A stretch of DNA of 64,000 bases from an uncultured Litoreibacter sp. (lineage in GTDB: Bacteria > Pseudomonadota > Alphaproteobacteria > Rhodobacterales > Rhodobacteraceae). This document shows, in pieces, positions 52,574 through 61,355 of this stretch (within the stretch, counting starts at the first letter, position 1; the number at the start of each line of letters is the position of its first letter). The translations under genes were made by a program, and so were the position numbers. The stretch covers positions 2,251,048-2,315,047 of the forward strand of contig NZ_CANMXB010000001.1 of NCBI RefSeq assembly GCF_947501785.1. Direction: 5' to 3'. The notes under the pieces were generated by a model, which did no database searches, was not told the origin of the DNA, and saw only the letters and a program-made list of their open reading frames with translations.

Positions 52574-54861
52574 AACGGGTTGTCCATCCGGCCCACCACA
52601 TTGACCTTGCCCTTCAACGCGGACGGCCATGTCAGCCAGACCTGCCCGCCGCCAGTGCCCTTCTCTGGCTCGCTATAAGGTGTGGCGTATTGCTTCACAT
52701 TGCCCGCGTTGCGCAAGGGCCCGTCCGCCACCACGCCGGTGACGTTGCGTACCCGGCCGCCAAACGGCATCCAATCGGTAAAGTCGCAGGTCCAGGTCTG
52801 GATCTCGGTGTTCTCGGTGAATTGCAGCATGGCGGGGCTGGCGGTCCATTGGTCCACGGAATGGTAGGTGTTGCCGGTCCATTCGATGTTGCGGGTCCGC
52901 GAAAAATCGAGCGCCGCAATGCTGTCATCCATCATATCCACCCGATCGATGGAGCCGTCCAGCGCCTTGAACGTGTTGCCCGACACCGTCAGCCCGTTGA
53001 TGAAATGCCCCGGCCCGAACGGTTTGATCACAATCCAGCGGAACCAAGGCCCGACGCGGGCGCAGGTGAAGATGTTGCCCACGATGGACAGCGACCCGAA
53101 GCTCAGCTCGTTGGATTGGTCCGGCTCGGCGTCATGCTCGTTGTTCCACTCGATGAAGTTGTTGTCGATGTAGTTGCCGTTGATGATAATCTTCGAATTG
53201 CTCCGCGTCAGCACCAGCCCCGCCTTGCGGGTGCCGTTCGGCTCGTTGTCGCCCTGGAACCAGTGGTTGCCGGCAAACATGTGGCCCGACCCGTGCACCA
53301 CGGCCCAATGCCCCCATTTGATGGCGCGGTTGTTGCGGATCTTGGCGTCATTGGCGTTGATGTTCATGCCGATCACCTCGCGGTCCTGCGACAGCAGCGG
53401 CTGCTCGTTCGAGATGAACTGACACCGGTCCACCATCATGCCCTGGCACGCCCGCCCGATCGAGGTCAGCCCCCGGTCCAGCGGCTTGTTGAAATAGCAG
53501 TCGCGGAAATGCCAGATCAGCCCCTGTTTCGATATCATCACGCAGCTGGCATGCCCGTCCCCGCGGAAATCGACGTCCGAGATGTTGAACTGCGCCAAAT
53601 CTTCGAACCCGCTGAAATCCAGCAGATATTTGAACCGCTTGAAGGTGTAATTCTGGGTGCCTACCGCGTCATACAGCTCCTCGCTGATATCGAGCGTTTG
53701 GGCGGCCACGTTGCGGTCGGTGACGTACACCTCGCGGCCCACACCGGCACCAATCACCAGACTGCCCACGGCGATGTTGGCCACATTGGCGACGTTGGTC
53801 AGCTTGCGCTTGTCCGACAGCAGATACCGGGCAGAGCTGGTCACCGTGTCGGTGTCCCACGCGGTGTCAGCAATCGCATCAAACTGCCCGTTGCGAATGA
53901 CCCGCCGGGAGCTGAACACGTTCACATCCGGCACGCAGGCCTGCATATCAATCGGTTCGCGCAGCCCGATGGACCGCCCGCACAGGTCCAGACTTTCGTG
54001 GCTGGATTGCTTCAGCAGCGCCTGAAATGCCTTCTTAAACCCCAGCACCTCGTCACCAAACGCGTGGGCATAGGCGTCAAAGTCAAAATTCTGGTTCAGC
54101 GCCAGGTATTTGTCATCCGGCATCGCCACCGTGCCGCGGAACCGCACGCGGTTCTCAAATGTCACGCTGTCCCCAAGGAAATACACGCCCTCCGGCACCA
54201 CCACCTCGCGCCCGTTGGCAGCCGCATCCGCTGCCTCAAACGCGGCGGCGTTGTCGGTCGTGCCGTCGCCCACGGCGCCATAATCGGCCACATCAACCCA
54301 ATCCATCATCGTGCGCAGAAAGGCGGATGTGATGTCGGTGATCTCGATGTCGTCGATGCGCACCACGCCGCCGTTGGACCCGGTCAGGTCAAGGCCGAAA
54401 TGCCCGTACAGTGCCTGCGTGCCCCAGGGCAGCGTGACGCCTGCGCGCGACCCGGTGCCGACAATCGCCGTCACCTCGACCACGTCGCCATAGCCGGTCA
54501 GCGGGGTGGCAGGGCCGGTCGTCGTCACACCGGGCACCGCCGCGCCGCCCGCCCCACCGGCGAAGGCCGCAATGCGCACCGTCGGCAGGTTGCCCGAGAT
54601 CGCCTTCACCCGCGCCTTGATCTGCAAATAGCAGCCCGGCAGCAGCGGGGTTTCCCCCATGTAGCGCAGATTTTGGGTGTTCTCGGTCTTCAGGATCTCA
54701 AGGCAGCCGCCGAAATCCTGGTCCGCCGGCACATAGGCTGCTGTGGCAAACCCGTCATATGTGGGGGTGCCGGGCGTGCCGTCGCCGCGCGACCACATGT
54801 CCAGACCATTTGCAAATGCAGGCGGCGTCAACACCAGCCCCTCGGTAATCGCCTTGTTCAT
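52570..54861 (-). CDS. Right-handed beta-helix protein (GH28-related/pectate lyase superfamily)
   Basis: A 763-residue protein. After an N-terminal beta-sandwich-like region (about 1-200) it carries the pectate lyase superfamily entry DVADYGAVGDGTTDNAAAFEAA and then a long right-handed parallel beta-helix with many Asn-rich turns (RNNRAIKWGHW, INGNYIDNN). No signal peptide is seen. The protein is of the type conserved in Rhodobacterales with unknown substrate; catalytic aspartates of GH28 are not obvious. The ATG at 54861 has AAAGGGA upstream; an in-frame start at 54915 adds unrelated residues. Confidence 0.85.
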   Translation of the reverse strand: MNKAITEGLVLTPPAFANGLDMWSRGDGTPGTPTYDGFATAAYVPADQDFGGCLEILKTENTQNLRYMGETPLLPGCYLQIKARVKAISGNLPTVRIAAFAGGAGGAAVPGVTTTGPATPLTGYGDVVEVTAIVGTGSRAGVTLPWGTQALYGHFGLDLTGSNGGVVRIDDIEITDITSAFLRTMMDWVDVADYGAVGDGTTDNAAAFEAADAAANGREVVVPEGVYFLGDSVTFENRVRFRGTVAMPDDKYLALNQNFDFDAYAHAFGDEVLGFKKAFQALLKQSSHESLDLCGRSIGLREPIDMQACVPDVNVFSSRRVIRNGQFDAIADTAWDTDTVTSSARYLLSDKRKLTNVANVANIAVGSLVIGAGVGREVYVTDRNVAAQTLDISEELYDAVGTQNYTFKRFKYLLDFSGFEDLAQFNISDVDFRGDGHASCVMISKQGLIWHFRDCYFNKPLDRGLTSIGRACQGMMVDRCQFISNEQPLLSQDREVIGMNINANDAKIRNNRAIKWGHWAVVHGSGHMFAGNHWFQGDNEPNGTRKAGLVLTRSNSKIIINGNYIDNNFIEWNNEHDAEPDQSNELSFGSLSIVGNIFTCARVGPWFRWIVIKPFGPGHFINGLTVSGNTFKALDGSIDRVDMMDDSIAALDFSRTRNIEWTGNTYHSVDQWTASPAMLQFTENTEIQTWTCDFTDWMPFGGRVRNVTGVVADGPLRNAGNVKQYATPYSEPEKGTGGGQVWLTWPSALKGKVNVVGRMDNPF

Positions 54862-55064
54862 CCAAATCCCTTTCAATCCAATAAACAGGCGCGTCCGAAC
54901 CGGCGCGGGGCACAAATGAGGCCCGAACCAAGCTCGTGTGAGTTGATGATGCTCTGATTGGAAATGCCGGACACGCCGTCCTGACGGGCGGGTCGTATCG
55001 CAGCTGGATTAATGAGGTCTTAAATGAGGCCGGGGCACCGTTCGGTGCCCCCAATTATGTCGTC
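54862..55064. other. Intergenic region with a GC hairpin
   Basis: About 200 bp without a gene. A strong hairpin GGGGCACCG / CGGTGCCCC at 55032-55051 lies just after the DUF4864 stop and may end that transcript (there is only a short C-run, no T-run). Confidence 0.5.
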
Positions 55065-55475
55065 TTAGGCCGCAACGTCAGGCGCTTGTACGGGAACAAC
55101 CCCGTCAATTTGCCAGCCGGTCTCGGTCTCAACCATGATATATTGCAGCACGACCGGCACGCCGTTGGCGTCGCGGAACAACACGTTTTGTGACACTTGG
55201 CCCGCCTTGTCCTCGAAATCCAGAAATTGCACCTCGGACGGGCGCCACACCATGGGGAAGCCGTTCTTCACCATGCGCTCAAAATTGGCCGGGTTGCCAA
55301 ACAGCCGCTTGATGCTGGGCGAGGCGAAGGTGAACGCCTTCGCAAAATCATCTTGCTGAAACGCGTCCAGCTGGCTCTGGATCACGCCGATAACGGCACC
55401 CGTTCTGGCGTCCTCCGCCCGCAGCGGCAGGGCGGCAAGGCACAGCATGGTGATGGCGGCGAACATTTGTTTCAT
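55065..55475 (-). CDS. DUF4864 domain-containing exported protein
   Basis: A 136-residue protein with a signal peptide (MKQMFAAITMLCLAALPLRA) followed by a single NTF2-like domain (GVIQSQLDAFQQDDFAKAFTFASPSIKRLFG, then FPMVWRPSEVQFLDFEDKAG and GWQIDGVVPVQ). The DUF4864 family is secreted or periplasmic and uncharacterised. GAGGAG precedes the ATG at 55475. A LysR gene starts upstream on the same strand, 51 bp away. Confidence 0.85.
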   Translation of the reverse strand: MKQMFAAITMLCLAALPLRAEDARTGAVIGVIQSQLDAFQQDDFAKAFTFASPSIKRLFGNPANFERMVKNGFPMVWRPSEVQFLDFEDKAGQVSQNVLFRDANGVPVVLQYIMVETETGWQIDGVVPVQAPDVAA

Positions 55476-55526
55476 GGCGAACTCCTCTACCCTACTCACG
55501 TAAAGCTAGAGCAAGAAGTTTCACGG

Positions 55527-56369
55527 TCAATTTCCCGGCTCGGCACGGTCCAGCCCGTTTCGGGGCAAAAGCAGGTCGCACAGGCGGTCAATCACCCGGC
55601 GCACATGCGGCAAATGCCGGTCGTCGTCATGGGTGGCAAGCCAGCGGTCATGTGACAGCTCCGCCACCGGATCACCCCGGCGCTGCAACCGCGGTAGGGC
55701 GTCGCCAACGAATGTCGGCAACAGCGCCATACCCACGCCCTGCAATGCCAGATCAAGGCTGTTGCGCGGTGCGGTCACCTCGCAAATCGCGTCCGTGCCC
55801 ACGCTTTTGTCCAGCCAGCGGGCGGATGGCGTGTCCGCCACCACCTTGATCCACCGGTCCGGGGCCCCTTTGGCCGCGTAGGGCACAAAATCCACCCGCG
55901 CCAGTTTGCGCCCCGCCAGCCCCGGCTCGGTCGGGCGGCTGTTGCGGATCCCGATCACAACCTCGCGGTGCGCAATGTCCAGCTGCGCCTCATTCATGAC
56001 AAAGCGCAATCTGGTGTCCGCCGGGTCCCCCGCAATCTCTGCGATGCGCGGCATCAGGGCCAAGGTGGTCCAGCTGCCAGCCGAAATCTTGACCAGCGGC
56101 AGGTCCGGCCCGTCGCTGGTGGCGGTCGCGCGTGATATCTGGGCTTCAACGCCGGTCAACTCTGCCAGCAAAGCCCGTGCGTCGGCGGTCAGTGCGTAGC
56201 CACGATCATGGCGGTTGAACAGCTCGCGCCCAAGGCTGCGCTCCAATGCCAGCATGCGCCGCCCCAGCGTCGCCGGGCTGCGCCCAGTCACCCGCGCCGC
56301 CGGTGACAGCCCGCCTTCCCGAGCCACCGCAAGGAACAGCTGCAAATCATCCCAGCCCTTTTCATTCAT
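55527..56369 (-). CDS. LysR family transcriptional regulator
   Basis: A 280-residue LysR-type regulator with HTH at about 5-65 (DLQLFLAVAREGGLSPAARVTGRSPATLGRRMLALE) and a substrate-binding domain. Its effector domain is slightly short but complete. It is divergent from a small gene at 56464, and the region between (about 95 bp) should hold the shared operator. No T-N11-A pair could be assigned with confidence. Confidence 0.88.
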   Translation of the reverse strand: MNEKGWDDLQLFLAVAREGGLSPAARVTGRSPATLGRRMLALERSLGRELFNRHDRGYALTADARALLAELTGVEAQISRATATSDGPDLPLVKISAGSWTTLALMPRIAEIAGDPADTRLRFVMNEAQLDIAHREVVIGIRNSRPTEPGLAGRKLARVDFVPYAAKGAPDRWIKVVADTPSARWLDKSVGTDAICEVTAPRNSLDLALQGVGMALLPTFVGDALPRLQRRGDPVAELSHDRWLATHDDDRHLPHVRRVIDRLCDLLLPRNGLDRAEPGN

Positions 56370-56463
56370 GAAATGATCACTTCAAAGCGTTTCATTTTGC
56401 ACGGCCACCTCACCCCATAGAGTCGCCTCAGGTCAAGTCCCCACCGTCATGAGGAAAGACGCC

Positions 56464-56682
56464 ATGAAAAACACACCCAACCTCGGGAATGGGCAAAGGC
56501 CCTTCCCCCATGCCAGAAAATCCCGCCAGCAGCAGGAGATCGACGCCTTTCTATTGGAACATTCCGGCCCCGGACCGCGGCTGATCTATTGCCTGGCCGA
56601 ATGGCTCAGTCGGAAACCAGCTCGCCCGCCAAAGCCGCATCGATCAACGCAATGGTTTCGTCCACGCCATACAAGGCAATGA
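56464..56682 (+). CDS. Small hypothetical protein, possibly truncated
   Basis: A frame of 72 residues starting [14 protein letters not shown] with AGGAAAGACGCC before its ATG. It runs 77 bp into the 3' end of the lysK gene on the opposite strand, and its C-terminal 24 residues look like read-through rather than protein. It may be the N-terminal remnant of a gene once controlled by the divergent LysR. No function assigned. Confidence 0.35.
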   Translation: MKNTPNLGNGQRPFPHARKSRQQQEIDAFLLEHSGPGPRLIYCLAEWLSRKPARPPKPHRSTQWFRPRHTRQ

Positions 56683-58186
56683 ACCCACCGAACCGCGGCC
56701 CTTGTGATGCGCCCAGCAGCACCTCGTACAGCGCCTTGAACCAGTCGCGCAGCGGGTCAAACCGCTCCCGCCCGCAGGCGAACACCACCGATTGCAGCGC
56801 CTCGGCGTCCAACCCGCCATCCCACGCGGCCAATTGGCTACGCAAGTCCAGCAACGCCTCGCGCTCCAGCTCACTCGCCGCGCGGTAGGTCTTCGCAGGC
56901 TTCACGAAGTCGTTGTAATAGGCCACCGCAAAGCCCGCCGCCTGATCCAGATCAGGGTGCGTCTCGGCCGAGGCCTCAGGCGCATACCGCTGGATGAAGC
57001 CCCAAAGCTGGTCCTTGCCTTCGGCATTGGCCACAGAGGCCAGGTTCAGCAGCATGGAAAACGGCACCACCATGTTCGACGCTGGCACATTGTGCCCGTG
57101 AATGTGGAACACCGGGTTCGCCATCCGCTGCTTGGCGTCCTGATCCGCGTATCCGCGCAGCTGCTGGTGGTACTCGTCCACCGCCTTGGGGATCACGTCA
57201 AAATGCATCCGCTTCGCGGTCTTGGGCTTTTGGTACATGAAATACGACAGCGACTCCGCCGAGGCATAGGTCAGCCACTCGTCAATCGACACCCCATTGC
57301 CGGTGGTCTTGGAAATCTTGTGCCCGTCGGCGTCCAGAAACAGCTCATACGTGAAATGCTCCGGCTTTTTGCCGCCCAGAATTTGGCAAATGCGGTCGTA
57401 GATCGGCGTATTCGTGGAATGGTCCTTGCCGTACATCTCGAAATCGACGTCCAGCGCGGCCCAGCGCGCGCCGAAATCGGGTTTCCACTGCAGCTTCACG
57501 TTGCCGCCGGTGACAGGCAGGGTCCATTCCTTACCGTCCTCGTCGTCAAACGTCACCTCGCCCTTGGCCGCGTCCACATGCTTCATCGGCACATACAGCA
57601 CCCGCCCCGTCTCAGGGTGGATCGGCAGGAAGATGGAATACGTCTCCCTCCGTTCCTCGCGCAGCGATTTCAGCATCACCTCCATCACCGCGTCGTATTT
57701 CTCGCAGGCGCGCAGCAGGATCTCGTCAAACTTGCCGGTCCGGTAAAACTCGGTCGAGCTGATAAACTCGTACTCAAACCCGAACGTGTCCAGAAAGCTG
57801 TTCAGCTTGGCGTTGTTATGCGCGCCAAAGCTTTCATGCGTGCCAAACGGGTCCGGGACATCCGTCAGGGGCCGCTGCAGATGCGGCTCCAACAGTTCCG
57901 GTGAGGGCACGTTGCCCGGCACTTTGCGCATCCCGTCCAGATCGTCGGAGAAGCAGATCAGCTTGGTCGGGATGTCGGAAATCACCTCAAACGCGCGCCG
58001 GATCATGGTCGTCCGCGCCACCTCCCCGAACGTCCCGATATGGGGCAAACCGCTTGGCCCGTATCCCGTTTCAAACAGCACATAGCCCTTCTCCGGCGCG
58101 CCCTTGTCGAACCGTTTGAGAAGCTTGCGCGCTTCTTCAAAAGGCCAGGCTTTAGAGCTCATCGCGGCGTCGCGCAGGTCAGACAT
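56606..58186 (-). CDS. lysK: Lysine--tRNA ligase, class I (archaeal type)
   Basis: A 526-residue class I lysyl-tRNA synthetase. The HIGH-like motif is LPHIGTF (48-53) and the KMSKS-like motif is [10 protein letters not shown] (289-298). It charges tRNA-Lys. Alphaproteobacteria use this class I enzyme instead of the class II LysS. The ATG at 58186 matches the family N-terminus ([19 protein letters not shown]); the upstream in-frame start at 58228 was rejected. Only a weak ribosome binding site is visible. Confidence 0.95.
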   Translation of the reverse strand: MSDLRDAAMSSKAWPFEEARKLLKRFDKGAPEKGYVLFETGYGPSGLPHIGTFGEVARTTMIRRAFEVISDIPTKLICFSDDLDGMRKVPGNVPSPELLEPHLQRPLTDVPDPFGTHESFGAHNNAKLNSFLDTFGFEYEFISSTEFYRTGKFDEILLRACEKYDAVMEVMLKSLREERRETYSIFLPIHPETGRVLYVPMKHVDAAKGEVTFDDEDGKEWTLPVTGGNVKLQWKPDFGARWAALDVDFEMYGKDHSTNTPIYDRICQILGGKKPEHFTYELFLDADGHKISKTTGNGVSIDEWLTYASAESLSYFMYQKPKTAKRMHFDVIPKAVDEYHQQLRGYADQDAKQRMANPVFHIHGHNVPASNMVVPFSMLLNLASVANAEGKDQLWGFIQRYAPEASAETHPDLDQAAGFAVAYYNDFVKPAKTYRAASELEREALLDLRSQLAAWDGGLDAEALQSVVFACGRERFDPLRDWFKALYEVLLGASQGPRFGGFIALYGVDETIALIDAALAGELVSD

Positions 58187-58309
58187 GATATGTACTTTCG
58201 AATCCGAGGGGGTGCGTCCAATACGCACCTAGGTGATGCTACCTATTGTGCGGGCCCTGCCGGGTCAATATTCTGCGCTGCAACATCGCCTTTCCAGAAA
58301 GCCCTTTGC

Positions 58310-58732
58310 ATGTCTCTCGACGCCTCCCCCCTCTCCGCGCAGGATTGCCTCGTCGCCATGATGATCGCGGTCTCCATGTCGGACGCCAATGTGCGCACGT
58401 CTGAACTGGTGGCCATCCAGCAGGTGGTCAATCACCTGCCGATCTTTGCCGATTACGACGTCGACCGCATCAACAAGGTCGCCGCCACCGTCTTCGACCT
58501 GTTCGAGGATGAAGACGGTCTCGACGCGCTCTTCGGCCTCGTCAAAGAGGCGCTGGAACCCGAGCTTTTTGAGACCGCCTACGCGCTTGCCTGCGACGTC
58601 GCCGCCAGCGACGCCCATATCGGCCAGCAAGAGCTGCGCCTGCTCGAAGAAATCCGCTACGCGTTGGAAATAGACCGCCTCCACGCCGCCGCCATCGAAC
58701 GCGGGGCGCGGGCGCGCTACATCGTCCGCTAG
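58310..58732 (+). CDS. TerB family protein
   Basis: A 140-residue acidic helical protein with the TerB pattern: AMMIAVSMSDANVRTSELVAI, VFDLFEDEDGLDALFGLVKEAL and ACDVAASDAHIGQQELRLLEEI. TerB-like proteins bind metal and associate with membrane stress, but no tellurite genes are near. The ATG at 58310 begins the family N-terminus; the frame upstream overlaps the lysK gene. It is a second TerB gene in the window (the first is at 18095). Confidence 0.85.
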   Translation: MSLDASPLSAQDCLVAMMIAVSMSDANVRTSELVAIQQVVNHLPIFADYDVDRINKVAATVFDLFEDEDGLDALFGLVKEALEPELFETAYALACDVAASDAHIGQQELRLLEEIRYALEIDRLHAAAIERGARARYIVR

Positions 58733-59099
58733 GCCATTCGTCACTGCGCTGTGAATGTCTGCTATGCGGCACGAAGCCGCCATTCGATGAGGGCATAGCC
58801 AGACCGCGGGGTGGCGACAAGAGGCCCATTCGACAGCGCTTTATGGTAGCAAGGTCATCTTCTGTACATTCGGCGCGCCCAGCCCCACCAAATCGCCAGC
58901 CCTGTCGGGCGGTCTGGCGATGCCCGGGGCCTACGGCCTGTTTACCGGGCTGGTGAGCAGAAAAGAAGTGGCTGTTATGCGGGACTTGCTGCCGTTCCAA
59001 CCGGCCATTTCCGCACATCAAACAATATACACATTTGTGCCTAACCGTTGCCTTCTGATTATCGGAGCTTGTTGCTCACTCTTGTTGGAAAAGCATGTG
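58733..59099. other. 367-bp gene-free region
   Basis: No convincing gene. Frames on both strands lack start signals and ribosome binding sites. The sequence keeps a high GC content until about 58980 and then becomes AT-rich ahead of the hypothetical gene, marking a composition boundary. Confidence 0.5.
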
Positions 59100-59576
59100 A
59101 TGCTAAGAAGCCTCGAATTGATGTCAGCCGCTATATTTTTCGGTATCTGGCCTGTATTGGTAGGAGCTCAGCAAGACCGCTATCCTTCTATTACTGAATC
59201 GTTGCTGGATGAATGGGGCGACAAAACGTACCGGTTTGCTTCGGGTGAATTGAATGGTGCCATTCTTTATCTTGGGCTGGATGGCAGTACATTTCTGTGG
59301 TTCCCTAAAAAGGTCAAAATCTCTGCGGGTACTTGGTCAGGTGGACTCAAAAACCGCAAGACTGCGGTCTGTGTCAATTTTCCTTACACCGTGGTGCGCC
59401 GATTGACCGAAACGCAGTTTGGCGAAAGAAAGTGCATTCACTTGGACAAGTTCAGTGCGGCTATAGTGGAAGTAGCTAATGGTGACATATTGAATCTAAA
59501 AAGCAAAAAGTTTCCCTGCCGAATTTGTTCCAAGTCCACTAGCATTTCTCAATTGGCGATTGGACTTCGGGATTGA
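59100..59576 (+). CDS. Exported hypothetical protein in AT-rich DNA
   Basis: A 158-residue protein with a signal peptide (MLRSLELMSAAIFFGIWPVLVGAQQ). The mature part has four or more cysteines, with a C-terminal pair FPCRICSKS. No family recognised. GC content is clearly lower than in neighbours, which points to transfer. The ATG at 59100 was chosen because the signal peptide starts there; the frame is open to 58920. Confidence 0.6.
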   Translation: MLRSLELMSAAIFFGIWPVLVGAQQDRYPSITESLLDEWGDKTYRFASGELNGAILYLGLDGSTFLWFPKKVKISAGTWSGGLKNRKTAVCVNFPYTVVRRLTETQFGERKCIHLDKFSAAIVEVANGDILNLKSKKFPCRICSKSTSISQLAIGLRD

Positions 59577-59642
59577 GATTTGAGTTTAAAGCTCAGGTCA
59601 CTCTGGGCTCAAACCGGCCATTCCCGCACCCCACCCACACCC

Positions 59643-59674
59643 AAAAAAAAGCCACCAACCCGCAGGTCGGTGGC
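59643..59674 (-). terminator. Rho-independent terminator after trcR
   Basis: On the minus strand, stem GCCACC / GGTGGC with an inner GACC/GGTT pairing, followed by eight T's. It lies 42 bp after the trcR stop codon. Confidence 0.85.
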
Positions 59675-59682
59675 CTCATCGC

Positions 59683-59704
59683 GTAGGGCGGGGTTCACCC
59701 CGCC
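59683..59704. repeat. GCGGGG-TTCA-CCCCGC hairpin repeat, copy 2
   Basis: A 22-bp element with a GGCGGGG / CCCCGCC stem, identical to copy 1 (51455-51476) but for one base. It lies between the trcR stop and its terminator. Confidence 0.55.
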
Positions 59705-59715
59705 AAACCTAAACC

Positions 59716-60498
59716 TTACTTCTCGTCGTCAACCTCGGGCTGCTCGCCCACATCCGGTTGGTCGTCGCCCTCAGGAAGGTTGAACAGCGAATCCGCGTCC
59801 ACCAGCAGGTTGTCGTCCTCGTCCTCATCATCCGCAGGCGCGTCACCCAAGGTGAAGGTCTCAAGACCGGCCATCGAGGACGGCAGCGCGGGCTCTTCCG
59901 CAGGTGCGCCAAGCGACAGCTCGGTCGAGACCAGCTTGCGCCGCTCGTCATCGCTCATCGCTTCGCCGTCTTTGGCTTTCTTGGCATTCGCTTTCTGAAC
60001 GGCGGCGTCCAGCTCGGACTGTTTACACAGCCCCAAAGCCACCGGGTCAATCGGTTGGATGTTCTGGATGTTCCAATGCGTCCGCTCGCGGATCGCGTTG
60101 ATCGTGGGCTTCGTGGTGCCCACCAGTTTCGAAATCTGACCATCGGTCAGTTCTGGGTGGAACTTCACCAGCCACAGAATCGACGCCGGACGGTCCTGAC
60201 GTTTCGACAGCGGCGTATAACGCGGGCCACGGCGTTTCTCTTCACCCACAGCGGCGGCGTTGTGCTTCAGCTTCAGCTGGTAGCGTTTGTCGGCCACGCC
60301 TTTGTCGATCTCTTCCTGCGTCAGCTGGTTGTTGGAAATCGGGTCAAAGCCTTTGACGCCCTGCGCCACGTCGCCATCCGCGATGCCTTGCACCTCAAGG
60401 TCGTGCAGCCCGCAGAAATTCGCGATCTGGGTAAATGTCAGTGTGGTGTTGTCGACCAGCCAAACGGCAGTCGCTTTCGCCATAATCGGTGTAGCCAT
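59716..60498 (-). CDS. trcR: Cell cycle transcriptional regulator TrcR (DUF1013)
   Basis: A 260-residue DUF1013 protein. The N-terminal MATPIMAKATAVWLVDNTTLTF is typical of the family, with FCGLHDLEVQGIADGDV next. A helix-turn-helix lies at about 114-137 (LTDGQISKLVGTTKPTINAIR), and the C-terminus is strongly acidic (DDEDEDDN). TrcR is a conserved alphaproteobacterial DNA-binding regulator tied to the cell cycle. AGGAG precedes the ATG at 60498. A terminator follows the gene. Confidence 0.92.
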   Translation of the reverse strand: MATPIMAKATAVWLVDNTTLTFTQIANFCGLHDLEVQGIADGDVAQGVKGFDPISNNQLTQEEIDKGVADKRYQLKLKHNAAAVGEEKRRGPRYTPLSKRQDRPASILWLVKFHPELTDGQISKLVGTTKPTINAIRERTHWNIQNIQPIDPVALGLCKQSELDAAVQKANAKKAKDGEAMSDDERRKLVSTELSLGAPAEEPALPSSMAGLETFTLGDAPADDEDEDDNLLVDADSLFNLPEGDDQPDVGEQPEVDDEK

Positions 60499-60631
60499 TG
60501 GTCGTCTCCTTTGGACGTTAAACACAACTTCCCCGTCACCCGGCTTAGGGGCTGTCCCGGTTGGAACAAGTTCGTATTGTTGGGGAACTTGGGGCCTATA
60601 TAGTGAGCCTTAGTTAAAAGGGAAAGAACAA

Positions 60632-61261
60632 ATGCGGGCACTTTTGATCTGGCTTTTCTGTGCAGGCGCAGCCTTTGCCGAAGGCGAAAAAGCCGGCGAG
60701 TTCGACTATTACGTCCTCGCCCTCAGCTGGTCGCCAAACTGGTGCGCCCTGGAAGGTGACGCCCGCAATTCCGACCAATGCGACCCCAAACACGATCACG
60801 GCTGGATCATGCATGGCCTGTGGCCGCAATTCGAAGAAGGCTGGCCCTCCTATTGCAACACCCGCGAACGCAGCCCCTCGCGGTCCGAGACCGCAGCCAT
60901 GGCTGACGTGATGGGCACCGGCGGTTTGGCCTGGCACCAATGGAAGAAACACGGGCGCTGTTCCGGCCTTTCATCGCAGGATTACTTCGCCCTGTCGCGG
61001 GAGGCCTACGCAAAAATCACCCGCCCAGCGGTGTTTCGAAAACTCAAAGACCCGGTGAAACTGCCCGCCCATGTGATCGAGGAGGCGTTCCTTTTGGAAA
61101 ATGACGGCCTTAAGACCGGCGGCATCACCATCACCTGCAAAAACCGCCACATTCAGGAAGCACGGATCTGCCTGACCAAAGAACTCGACTTCCGCAGCTG
61201 CGGCCACGACACGATCCGGGACTGCCGCATGGACGACGCTCTGTTCACGCCAATTCGTTAA
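60632..61261 (+). CDS. Ribonuclease T2 family protein
   Basis: A 209-residue exported RNase with a signal peptide (MRALLIWLFCAGAAFA). The CAS I motif is MHGLWPQF (H61) and CAS II is WHQWKKHGRC (H102, K106, H107). In CAS II, Gln103 replaces the Glu usual in fungal and plant enzymes. Six or more cysteines fit its disulfides. It would cut RNA in the periplasm or outside the cell for phosphate or nucleotide scavenging. Confidence 0.88.
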   Translation: MRALLIWLFCAGAAFAEGEKAGEFDYYVLALSWSPNWCALEGDARNSDQCDPKHDHGWIMHGLWPQFEEGWPSYCNTRERSPSRSETAAMADVMGTGGLAWHQWKKHGRCSGLSSQDYFALSREAYAKITRPAVFRKLKDPVKLPAHVIEEAFLLENDGLKTGGITITCKNRHIQEARICLTKELDFRSCGHDTIRDCRMDDALFTPIR

Positions 61262-61292
61262 CAAGCATGTAAGCACCGCGCGTCACGACGCC

Positions 61293-61325
61293 CTGTGTAC
61301 GGGGTGTGTACAGCCTGTGTACGCG
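61293..61325. repeat. Three 11-bp direct repeats of TGTGTAC
   Basis: GTGTAC occurs at 61295, 61306 and 61317, exactly 11 bp apart, in the gap between the converging RNase T2 and oxidoreductase genes. The even spacing would put all copies on one face of the helix, like an iteron array. Confidence 0.55.
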
Positions 61326-61355
61326 GTTTTCATGGCTTTCTGGCGAAAGTTAACG

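Noticed and set aside
52690-54957. A 755-residue plus-strand frame opposite the beta-helix gene
   Set aside because: Shadow frame rich in His and Arg; the minus-strand protein has recognisable beta-helix repeats.
58542-59021. Minus-strand frame of 159 codons overlapping TerB
   Set aside because: It overlaps a well-supported TerB gene and has no recognisable domain.
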